From a virus: a stretch of DNA of 47,781 bases. The notes beneath the pieces were generated by a model, which was not told the DNA's origin, ran no database searches, and worked only from the letters and a program-made list of their open reading frames with translations. A program made the position numbers and the translations under genes. The stretch spans positions 1-47,781 of the IMG/VR virus record IMGVR_UViG_3300042895_001640; one strand, written 5' to 3'. Positions 34,832 to 42,367 of the stretch are shown piece by piece (the stretch's first letter is position 1; every line of letters begins with the position of its first letter).

Positions 34832-35719
34832 GCTGATACTGTATGTTTATGGTTTAATACAACAATTAAACAGTTAGTTTTCTCATATTCCGGTTTTTCA
34901 GGATCCTGGTCGGCAGGGAATGCATTGATAACAGCAAGAGGTTATTTAGCAGGAGCAGGGACGCAGAATGCAGGACTTGCTATAGGCGGGTATAATGGTA
35001 GTATTCTTTCTTGCACGGAAGAATACGATGGTACATCATGGTCAGCAGGCGGAGCATTATCAATAGCAAGATATCGGTTAGGAGGAGCAGGGACACAGAG
35101 TGTAGGACTTGTGTTTGGAGGCCGTAATCCGGGCGCTCTTTCTTGTACAGAAGAATACGATGGGACATCTTGGTTAGCAGGCGGAGCATTGATAATAGCG
35201 AGGTTTGGACCAGCAAGTGCAGGTACACAGGACGCAGGACTTGCATTTGGAGGTTTTGTAAATAATAGTAGTACCTGCACTGAAGAGTACAATGGTACAT
35301 CTTGGTCAACAGGTGGCGCATTGATTAGTTCAAGACATAATTTAGCAGGAGCAGGAACACAGAATGCAGGACTTGCTTTTGGGGGAACATTTCCAAATGG
35401 TGATTGCACTGAAGAATACAACGGCACAACTTGGTTAACAGGTGGTGCATTGATAATAGGAAGAGAAGGTACAGGGACAGGAACACAGAATGAAGGACTT
35501 TTTATAGGAGGCATAGTAACAAATACTGGTGTTTCTTGTACAGAAGAATATGATGGCGCATCTTGGTCAGTAGGTGGGGCAATGATAGTAGCAAGGCACA
35601 CACTAGCAGGTGCAGGAACACAAAGCGCAGGACTTGCTATAGGTGGGTATATGAATAATGGAGTTTCTTGTACAGAAGAGTACACTAAAACAATAACAAT
35701 AGTAGATTCAATACGATAA
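34772..35719 (+). CDS. Kelch-like six-repeat adhesin, paralogue B
   Basis: A 315-aa protein with the same plan as paralogue A, starting 1 nt after its stop. The first 47 nt of all three paralogues are identical. There are six repeats, but they are more diverged: the LAGAG core reads LGGAG in repeat 2, PASAG in repeat 3 and TGTG in repeat 5. The C-terminus is EEYTKTITIVDSIR. Loops between strands vary most, as expected for a binding face. Flanked by 78-nt direct repeats. Confidence 0.72.
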   Translation: MAKLQSTEIIGVANRPAVICADTVCLWFNTTIKQLVFSYSGFSGSWSAGNALITARGYLAGAGTQNAGLAIGGYNGSILSCTEEYDGTSWSAGGALSIARYRLGGAGTQSVGLVFGGRNPGALSCTEEYDGTSWLAGGALIIARFGPASAGTQDAGLAFGGFVNNSSTCTEEYNGTSWSTGGALISSRHNLAGAGTQNAGLAFGGTFPNGDCTEEYNGTTWLTGGALIIGREGTGTGTQNEGLFIGGIVTNTGVSCTEEYDGASWSVGGAMIVARHTLAGAGTQSAGLAIGGYMNNGVSCTEEYTKTITIVDSIR

Positions 35720-35780
35720 TATGGCAAAATTACAAAGTACAGAAATAATAGGAGTTGCAAATAGACCAGCAGTAATATGC
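35703..35780 (+). repeat. 78-nt direct repeat at the B/C junction
   Basis: Second copy of the repeat at 34754-34831; covers the last codons of paralogue B and the first 20 codons of paralogue C. Confidence 0.9.
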
Positions 35781-36665
35781 ACTGATACTGTATGTTTATG
35801 GTTTGATACAACAAATTTGAAATCAATGGCATCATATTGCACTTTTTTAGGATCCTGGTCTGCAGGAGGTGCATTGATAACAGCAAGACTTGGTTTAGCA
35901 GGAGCAGGAACACAGAATGAAGGACTTGCTTTTGGAGGATATTGTAATGAAGGTTTATCATGTACAGAAGAATATAATGGCACAAGTTGGTCAGCAGGGG
36001 GTGCATTAATAACAGCAAGACATTTTTTAGCAGGAGCAGGAACAGAAAACGCAGGACTTGCTTTTGGTGGTAGTTATTCAGGTTCATGTACCGAAGAATA
36101 TAATGGTACGGCTTGGTCAGCAGGGGGTGCATTGATAGAAGCAAGGAGTTCTTTAGCAGGAGTAGGAACACAGAATGCAGGACTTGCTATGGGGGGCGGT
36201 GGTTATTCTCCAATATCTTGTACAGAAGAATATGATGGTATATCGTGGTCATCAGGCGGTGCATTGATAGAAGCAAGGAGTTCTTTAGCAGGAGTAGGAA
36301 CACAAAATGCAGGACTTGCATTAGGAGGTGGTGGTTATGGACCAACATCTTATACAGAAGAATACAATGGCACAACTTGGACAACAGGAGGTGCATTGAT
36401 AGAAGGAAGGGGTTCTTTAGCAGGAGCAGGCTCACAGAATGCAGGACTTGCTTTTGGTGGTGCTGCTAGTTATTCTCCAAAATCTTGTACAGAAGAATAT
36501 AATGGCACATCTTGGTCATCACGCGGAGCATTATTAATAGCAAGGTGTTCTTTAGCAGGAGCAGGAACACAAAGCGTAGGGCTTGCTTTTGGAGGAACTC
36601 CATCAGGATCTTGTACAGAAGAATATGATGGAGATATTTTAATAATAAGAGACATTATTTTATAA
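35721..36665 (+). CDS. Kelch-like six-repeat adhesin, paralogue C
   Basis: A 314-aa protein, third of the tandem set. Six repeats, with repeats 3 and 4 (LAGVG cores) nearly identical to each other and to a repeat in paralogue A. Unlike A and B it ends EEYDGDILIIRDIIL instead of an EEY-x-KTI-x-I-x-DSIR strand: the chain appears to run into the start of another repeat and then switch sequence, so the ring-closing strand may be degraded or replaced. No promoter motif or terminator directly follows; the 71-nt gap to the next ATG holds no ORF. Confidence 0.7.
   Translation: MAKLQSTEIIGVANRPAVICTDTVCLWFDTTNLKSMASYCTFLGSWSAGGALITARLGLAGAGTQNEGLAFGGYCNEGLSCTEEYNGTSWSAGGALITARHFLAGAGTENAGLAFGGSYSGSCTEEYNGTAWSAGGALIEARSSLAGVGTQNAGLAMGGGGYSPISCTEEYDGISWSSGGALIEARSSLAGVGTQNAGLALGGGGYGPTSYTEEYNGTTWTTGGALIEGRGSLAGAGSQNAGLAFGGAASYSPKSCTEEYNGTSWSSRGALLIARCSLAGAGTQSVGLAFGGTPSGSCTEEYDGDILIIRDIIL
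36242..36329 (+). repeat. 88-nt segment shared with paralogue A
   Basis: Identical to 34221-34308. A near copy of its core also occurs one blade earlier in paralogue C (about 36127-36180). Confidence 0.8.
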
Positions 36666-36736
36666 ATGTTTTAAAAATCATCATACACAATAGTAGATTG
36701 CGTCTTATAATTATAAAACCTATAAATAAAAAATTA

Positions 36737-37624
36737 ATGGATTTAACAACAGAAAAAATTTTAGTATGGCACATTCAAGGTGGATTAGGAAAGAATGTTG
36801 CAGCTACATCATTACCAAAGACAATAAAAGAAATTTATCCAGATAGACAACTTATAATGGTTGTATCATATCCTGAAGTTTTTCTAAATAATCCTTATGT
36901 TGATAGGGTGTATCCATTAGGTAATTGCCCCTACTTTTACCAGGATTTTGTAGAGAACAAGGATACTCTTGTTTTTAGACATGAGCCGTATCATCAAACG
37001 GGTCATATACATAAGGAGAAGCATCTGGTAAGTAACTGGTGTGATTTGCTTAATATAGAGTATAGCAATCAGATACCCCAACTTTTCCCAAATTACGCAG
37101 AGAAGGTTAATGCAAAGAAATGGTTTAGGGATAAACCAGTGGTGGTATTACAAACATCTGGTGGTGATTTAGAATCAAAGAATATATATTCTTGGTGTAG
37201 GGATATGCCACAAGATATTGCACAATTGATTGTTGACAAGTACAAGGACAGCCACCATATATTCCATATAACAAGGAAAGGTGGTTATGTTTTGAATGAT
37301 ACAGAGAGGCTTGATGTTAAGTTATCTAATATGGAGTTGTTTAGTATATTGACAGTTTCGTCCAAGAGATTTTTAATAGATTCTTCTTTGCAACATGCGG
37401 CAGTTGCTATTAATTTGCGGTCAACTGTGTTTTGGATTGGAACATCACCCAAGGTTTTTGGGTATGACTTGCACAATAATATTGTTGCAAATCAGCCCAA
37501 AAACAAGAACCAATTAATTGGTTCATACTTGTTTGACTATCAGTTTGATTTTAATGTACATGAGTGTCCGTATAGCACATTGGATGAAATGTTTGATATG
37601 GATTTTGTTATATCAAATATTTAA
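36737..37624 (+). CDS. Glycosyltransferase, GT9/heptosyltransferase-like (GT-B)
   Basis: A 295-aa protein. I start it at ATG 36737 rather than the in-frame TTG at 36698. It has the two-Rossmann layout of GT-B enzymes: ILVWHIQGGLGKNVAAT (N-terminal loop), a PYVDRVYPLG strand pair, and in the second half LQTSGGD and FLIDSSLQHAAVAINLRSTV followed by FWIGTSPKVFGY, which resembles the D-S-x-x-x-H-x-A-A donor-binding helix of heptosyltransferases. Donor and acceptor unknown. It ends with a 12-nt overlap against the convergent glycosyltransferase gene, and its terminator lies inside that gene. Confidence 0.68.
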   Translation: MDLTTEKILVWHIQGGLGKNVAATSLPKTIKEIYPDRQLIMVVSYPEVFLNNPYVDRVYPLGNCPYFYQDFVENKDTLVFRHEPYHQTGHIHKEKHLVSNWCDLLNIEYSNQIPQLFPNYAEKVNAKKWFRDKPVVVLQTSGGDLESKNIYSWCRDMPQDIAQLIVDKYKDSHHIFHITRKGGYVLNDTERLDVKLSNMELFSILTVSSKRFLIDSSLQHAAVAINLRSTVFWIGTSPKVFGYDLHNNIVANQPKNKNQLIGSYLFDYQFDFNVHECPYSTLDEMFDMDFVISNI

Positions 37625-40336
37625 ATTTGTATGCTGTTTCAAATTAAGTATAACATCTTCGGGTGTTATACTTTTTTGGCATTCGTGTTGTCTGGATGTT
37701 CCTTTATGTATTGGGCACCAGTTCCAATCTCCTTTATCAAATTTGAAGTTTGGGTTTGTCCAACAAGAGTTGCATACATTATGATTATATATTCTTGTTG
37801 TATTTGTTGTGAATTCATGATTTAAATCAGTGAAATTGTTAATCATAACCACATGTTTATTAATTGCCCAACTTAACCAACTCAAGCCACTTCCCAGACC
37901 AATGAATATTTCAGAATGGTGAATATAATTCATAATGTTATTTATGTCATAATTGTTTGGAGTTATGGCATTTTTGATATTATTTCCTTCTTTTGAAATG
38001 TTTATAACGGTATATCCTTTGCTATTTAAAAATTCTGTTAGTTCATCCCATCCATTTGGGTATAGCCAGAATTTTAAGGCTGATGTGGAGTGGGTTGCAA
38101 TTGTTATGTATTTTTCTTTTATGGGTCTTTTCTTTGGTATGAAATCAATGGTTGGTTTTATTTCGGTATAATCTAGGCCAAGGATATTTGTTGCTGTCAT
38201 TTGTAATGGTATTATATTTGGTAATATTGGTTCCATTTGATTATTATAGAACCAACCAAGGGTATATTTTGCATGTATATTTTGGGCAACTTGACCAGGT
38301 ATAATGAACTCAATGTTTGGATATGTTTTTTCAAAGAAGTTATTCCAGAAGGTTGATGCAACAACCTTGCAATTATGTTTTTTTGAGAATTCATCAATGT
38401 AAGGCATCCATGCAACGGAATCACCAAGAGATTTTGAATCAATGGCAATATAAACCCTTTTATTGGTTAAATCCATATTAAAGACATGTTTCCCTTTTTG
38501 GTTGCTAACAGTGATTTCCCAATCAACAAAATATTTTATGGATGATTTTGTCCAATTGTTTCTCCCAATATTTGATTTGTATTCAATTTTGTTTGTTTTT
38601 TTATTTTTGAATGTAATATCATATCTTATGTTTGGACCACCAGTTATTTCAACAAATGGACCATCAATAAAATTAATATTAATATTTGGTTCAATATCAG
38701 TTGTTTTTAATTCATATATGTCAAAACTTGAAAATTGGTTATGAACACCTTCCAAGTCTGTTGTTACTTTATCAGTTAAGCATTTTTCAACAACATTAAA
38801 CTTATAATCTTTGATTAAATCATACATTTTTTCCTCAAACTTCTTGAAGTTGATATAAAATATTAATTTTGTTTTGTAATAGTTAAATAACTCCAATAAT
38901 GGGGTTATGTTGCCAGAAAAGAAATTGGTTTTATATCCATCATTTTTATCTATGTTATTATTGTAATATAAAATTAAATCCTTTGAATTAAGCTGTTTAT
39001 AATTATCATTTAATGTGTCAGAATATATTAATGTATCATAATTTACAATATGTATTTTCTTTTTGTTTAATTTATCTGCAAAGTTGACACCCTGCTTTAT
39101 TAAGTTATAAACTCCAAAACTATGTTCAAAAGGCATTGAAGTACTTGTTTTTTCCCCTTTTGCATTTATCTTCCAATATTCAAATATAACATTATGTTCT
39201 TCATATTCATCTTTATCCAATAATTGATTATCTTTTGAATATAATACATAATCACATAATGATTGGGTTTCTTCATCAACTGGTTTATTGCATGATAATA
39301 TGATTTCTGTATTGATGGTTGACAAACATCTTTTTAGCATATTTTTTCTAAATAAGTTATTTGTGTGAGCCAATACAATGGTTACTTCATCTTCATTTCT
39401 TTTTTTATCTTCATTCAATAGATTGATTAATAATTTCTTATTCTCTTCTGGGTTATCTGTGGAATATACTGCCTTATTATCATAATAATTTTCATATGTA
39501 TGTAAGTTTTTTGTTATAATTTTAAGACCAAAGGATGATGCTTCTTTTAATGATAAGGGATTCAATTCATATATTGATGGGAAATAGAATAAATCAGACG
39601 CTTCATAATAATTCAATGGGTTTTCTTGTTCCCCGTGTATAACGCAATTCTTTGGTAAATCATCCAATATTGGTTTCCAATATTCATAGAAGTTTCCAGC
39701 CATATTTCCAACAAAATGAAATATTATTTTCTCATCTTGGCACAATCTAGCGACTTCAATTATTTCCTTTTGGTTTTTACCTTGTGTAAATAATCCAACA
39801 TGTAGGACATGTTTATAAGAGGGGTCAAATCCAAGGAGTTCTTGTTTTTGCTTTTTCTTTGGTATTTTCTTTGGAATGTGGTATTCCCATATGGTTAATG
39901 GAACTCCTGTTTTTACAAATTGCTTCTTGCTCCATTCTGATACTAAGATATATTTATCTGGATGAAATTTTATATCATTTGGATTTGTCCATGATCCATG
40001 TGTGGTGACAAATATCTTATAACCTTGGTCACGTTGAAATATCTTGAAAAGGATATCATCTGACAAATTGAATTCAGGTACTTCTTGAAAATGAATAATG
40101 TCAGGACTAATGTTATTTATGTGTGTTAATATTTCAGATTTATCATCCCCAAGTGTAATAACATTTACAAGTTCTTTAATCTTATTCTTTTGTACAACAT
40201 AATCACCGCTTACATTTGCTATTTCAATGACATAAATATTATATACAGGAAGAAATTCTTCAATTTGTTTGAGAAGATATTGCGGTAAACCCCCAGTTGA
40301 TAAATGCGGTGTTACAAATAATAATTTTTCTTTCAT
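37613..40336 (-). CDS. Three-part glycosyltransferase: GT4-like plus TibC-like iron-finger heptosyltransferase
   Basis: A 907-aa protein. Residues 1-310 are a GT4-type retaining GT-B enzyme: GGLPQY loop (15-20), VSEWSKKQF, HVGLFTQGKN, FVGN and the E257-x7-E265 motif. Residues about 318-545 look like a small GT-A-type domain (ILSCNKPVDEETQSLCDYVL), unproven. Residues about 550-907 match the bacterial autotransporter heptosyltransferase family (TibC/Aah type): a beta domain (GPNIRYDITFKN), KRVYIAIDSKSLGDSVAW, THSTSALKFWLYPNGWDEL, FIGLGSGLSWLSWAINKHVV, and the closing finger C855-x2-C858-x15-C874-x11-C886 with FKFDKGDWNWCP and TSRQHEC. In TibC four cysteines there bind iron. Known members put heptose on serines of beta-helix adhesins. 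A phage copy fused to GT4 is unusual. Confidence 0.85.
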   Translation of the reverse strand: MKEKLLFVTPHLSTGGLPQYLLKQIEEFLPVYNIYVIEIANVSGDYVVQKNKIKELVNVITLGDDKSEILTHINNISPDIIHFQEVPEFNLSDDILFKIFQRDQGYKIFVTTHGSWTNPNDIKFHPDKYILVSEWSKKQFVKTGVPLTIWEYHIPKKIPKKKQKQELLGFDPSYKHVLHVGLFTQGKNQKEIIEVARLCQDEKIIFHFVGNMAGNFYEYWKPILDDLPKNCVIHGEQENPLNYYEASDLFYFPSIYELNPLSLKEASSFGLKIITKNLHTYENYYDNKAVYSTDNPEENKKLLINLLNEDKKRNEDEVTIVLAHTNNLFRKNMLKRCLSTINTEIILSCNKPVDEETQSLCDYVLYSKDNQLLDKDEYEEHNVIFEYWKINAKGEKTSTSMPFEHSFGVYNLIKQGVNFADKLNKKKIHIVNYDTLIYSDTLNDNYKQLNSKDLILYYNNNIDKNDGYKTNFFSGNITPLLELFNYYKTKLIFYINFKKFEEKMYDLIKDYKFNVVEKCLTDKVTTDLEGVHNQFSSFDIYELKTTDIEPNININFIDGPFVEITGGPNIRYDITFKNKKTNKIEYKSNIGRNNWTKSSIKYFVDWEITVSNQKGKHVFNMDLTNKRVYIAIDSKSLGDSVAWMPYIDEFSKKHNCKVVASTFWNNFFEKTYPNIEFIIPGQVAQNIHAKYTLGWFYNNQMEPILPNIIPLQMTATNILGLDYTEIKPTIDFIPKKRPIKEKYITIATHSTSALKFWLYPNGWDELTEFLNSKGYTVINISKEGNNIKNAITPNNYDINNIMNYIHHSEIFIGLGSGLSWLSWAINKHVVMINNFTDLNHEFTTNTTRIYNHNVCNSCWTNPNFKFDKGDWNWCPIHKGTSRQHECQKSITPEDVILNLKQHTNLNI
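37646..37677 (+). terminator. Strong rho-independent terminator with UUCG loop
   Basis: 37646-37657 pairs with 37662-37673 over 12 bp (one T-G wobble) around a TTCG tetraloop closed by C-G, followed by TTTT. It lies 22 nt after the stop of the plus-strand GT9-like gene. The same DNA, read on the minus strand, is coding sequence of the 907-aa enzyme (residues ITPEDVI of its conserved C-terminus). On that strand no T tract follows the stem, so it should act mainly on plus-strand transcripts. Confidence 0.85.
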
Positions 40337-40449
40337 TTTTTTATTTTTTTATTTTTAAAATAATATAATTTTCATACAAATCAATATTTTAATATGTAAA
40401 ATTATTAATTTTAATTTATATTTTTATATGGATATTATACATTACTTAA

Positions 40450-40457
40450 TATTTATA
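40450..40457 (+). promoter_or_regulatory. Candidate phage promoter element (TATTTATA)
   Basis: Exact motif ending 18 nt before the ATG at 40476, in the 139-nt divergent gap (40337-40475). I find no matching motif on the minus strand ahead of the 907-aa gene, which may use a different promoter class. Otherwise the gap is featureless AT-rich DNA. Confidence 0.45.
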
Positions 40458-40475
40458 TCTTAAATACTATTTTAC

Positions 40476-40703
40476 ATGACAAATATAAGTGTTAACATTT
40501 TTGGTATAACTGGGCAAAGCCCTTATGATATTTATATTTGTCAACCATCTATAAATGATTGTATTTATATAAATACCATTTCTGGAACCACATATTCTTT
40601 TGATTTACCAAAACCAATAGATAATAATATCCAATACCTTGTTAAGATTATTGATAATAATAATAGATTAATAACAAGTGTGGTAAATGTTTCAAACAAC
40701 TAA
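40476..40703 (+). CDS. Single-module Ig/SprB-like small protein
   Basis: A 75-aa protein. The pattern NIFGITGQSPYDIYICQ, then TTYSFDLPKP and YLVKIIDNNN, matches each half of the two-module protein at 21488, without the Pro/Thr linker. ATG follows TACATG with an A/T-rich leader and a candidate promoter. It opens the second adhesin block. Probably a small virion decoration or adaptor; function unknown. Confidence 0.6.
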   Translation: MTNISVNIFGITGQSPYDIYICQPSINDCIYINTISGTTYSFDLPKPIDNNIQYLVKIIDNNNRLITSVVNVSNN

Positions 40704-40709
40704 TTTAAT

Positions 40710-42356
40710 ATGGGGGTAACTTTATTCAAAGATTGTGCGGGGGATTATAAGTTTAGATTTAATTTGAAGGCTGTAAATCCAAATGTAGGGGATGTTTTTA
40801 GTATAGATGGCATTTATTTTAGTGGATTTGCAAGTGTTATTGAATATGCTGAAATTGGTGATTTGTTTGATTCAGATGGTACATTATTTGTTCAACAGAG
40901 GCAGTGTCCAGAAGTGATTGAGGAAATTCAAGAGGTTTTTGTGCATAAAATAATTGAGGAGGTTGAAGAGATTATTGAACCAGAAGTGGTTGAGGAAGTT
41001 CAAGAGGTTGTTGAGCCAGAAGTGATTGAGGAAGTTCAAGAGATTTTTGTGTATAAAATAATTGAGGAAGTTGAAGAGATTGTTGAACCTGAAGTAATTG
41101 AGGAAATTCAAGAGGTTTTTGTGCATGAAATAATTGAGGAAGTTGAAGAGGTTGTTGAGCCAGAAGTGGTTGAGGTATTCCAAGTGCCTTTTAACCCCGG
41201 TGTATCCCCAGGTGATGCCATACAAGATTTTTGTGTATCGCCAACTTATTCTATTTTGGGTACAAATGTTGGTAATTTTTCTGTTGCTGATGTTTTATAT
41301 GATGATTATGTTTATTATACTGGTGAAACAAGTGGTGTCATTTATTTTAATACAGATTTGGAACAATGGTGTTTAAGTGGTTCTTTGGGTGGTTCTTGTT
41401 TATTAACTGGTAAATCACCTTGTTATGGGGAACTTAATCCTGATTTATATGAGGGTATTGTGTTTAGTGGAAATTGTCCAACACCAACCCCAAGCCCAGC
41501 ATCTTGTGATATTGTTGATTTTTCTGCATATTTTAATTGTGAGTTATCTGCTTCAACAACTCCAACCCCAACTATTACCCCAACTCCAACTATAACCCCA
41601 ACAATGACAATAACACCATCTTCAACTGGGGGATTGGCAGTTAATGTGGGGATGTCAGCATATACTTATGCATATCCAAGTTCTACCCCATCAATGACCC
41701 CTTCTGTAACAGCAACAAATGATAGATTGATTGGTGGAAGTTTGAATTATGAGATGATGAGTAGAGTGTTTAGTTTTAAAGGTGTTAGGGTATTGGTTGA
41801 TTGTAATACAAATGAGGAAGTGTATACAACACAAGATTTGATTTTAAGTGGGGTTCCAATTAAAGTGGGGGACATTATCAGAACATCAAACAATGGTGTC
41901 CAGAGGTGCTTCACATATGATAGGAATGAATCTACTGGTAGTTCAAATATTAGCATTCAAACAATATTGAATGTTTATACTGGAACAACGTGTTCAAGTT
42001 GTGCAATAACACCAACACCAACACCAACTATGACAATGACCCCAAGCGTAACAATTACACCAAGTATTACATTAACACCATCTCCAACATCAAATCTTTT
42101 ACATGTATTTGAGAGTTGCATTCCTTTGGATGGAAATACAATTAATTCACAATTAATTCAGAATATTGGAATTGGTATTCCTATTGGTTTTGTTATTAAG
42201 GATTCTGATAATAATTGTTGGACATATTTGGGTGCATTTGATAAATCATATACTCCAGTTGGTAATATAAATTATTTCACATATACGGGAAATTATTTTG
42301 ATACAAATGGGGGAACATTCATTGATTGTGTGAATTGTTTAAATAATTTGAGTTAA
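40710..42356 (+). CDS. Mosaic tail protein with acidic repeats and Pro/Thr stalks
   Basis: A 548-aa protein. Residues 1-66 are a Cys-bracketed module (FKDCAGDYKF, then GDLFDSDGT). Residues about 67-155 are an acidic repeat of EEVEE, PEV and EIQEVFVHKI elements. A Cys-rich segment follows (CVSPTYSILG to CYGELNPDLYEG), then two TPTPT stalks (about 260-310 and 430-455), with Cys-bracketed modules at about 345-425 (VLVDCNTNEEVYT) and 465-548 (VFESCIPLDG, ending CVNCLNNLS). These modules are alike in layout: C-x(n)-G-x-(V/I)-x-x-x-D/S-x-x-x-x-CW/CF-x-Y. The architecture suggests an extended virion fibre; no enzyme motif is seen. Confidence 0.55.
   Translation: MGVTLFKDCAGDYKFRFNLKAVNPNVGDVFSIDGIYFSGFASVIEYAEIGDLFDSDGTLFVQQRQCPEVIEEIQEVFVHKIIEEVEEIIEPEVVEEVQEVVEPEVIEEVQEIFVYKIIEEVEEIVEPEVIEEIQEVFVHEIIEEVEEVVEPEVVEVFQVPFNPGVSPGDAIQDFCVSPTYSILGTNVGNFSVADVLYDDYVYYTGETSGVIYFNTDLEQWCLSGSLGGSCLLTGKSPCYGELNPDLYEGIVFSGNCPTPTPSPASCDIVDFSAYFNCELSASTTPTPTITPTPTITPTMTITPSSTGGLAVNVGMSAYTYAYPSSTPSMTPSVTATNDRLIGGSLNYEMMSRVFSFKGVRVLVDCNTNEEVYTTQDLILSGVPIKVGDIIRTSNNGVQRCFTYDRNESTGSSNISIQTILNVYTGTTCSSCAITPTPTPTMTMTPSVTITPSITLTPSPTSNLLHVFESCIPLDGNTINSQLIQNIGIGIPIGFVIKDSDNNCWTYLGAFDKSYTPVGNINYFTYTGNYFDTNGGTFIDCVNCLNNLS
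40911..41162 (+). repeat. Tandem acidic-coding repeats (72+36+72+72 nt)
   Basis: Units start with GAAGTGATTG-type sequence at 40911, 40983, 41019 and 41091; the second is a half unit of 36 nt. Each full unit encodes 24 residues of the form EVIEEIQEVFVHKIIEEVEE plus a short EPE-type joint. Units differ by a few bases. Confidence 0.85.
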
Positions 42357-42367
42357 ATATATTATAT

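Noticed and set aside
28743-36655. Many antisense ORFs under the kelch-like genes
   Set aside because: They follow the repeat period of the plus-strand genes, share no conserved start and read as low-complexity shadows of the propeller code.
36721-36728. TATAAATA, the T4 late-promoter octamer, upstream of the GT9-like gene
   Set aside because: It lies in the opposite orientation to the TATTTATA set, only 8 nt before the ATG, which leaves no room for a transcript start and leader. TATAAATA is expected by chance in such AT-rich DNA.
36698-36736. TTG start adding 13 residues to the GT9-like protein
   Set aside because: The ATG at 36737 gives a natural GT-B N-terminus (ILVWHIQGGLG follows within a few residues). 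The added residues MRLIIIKPINKKL show no conserved feature.
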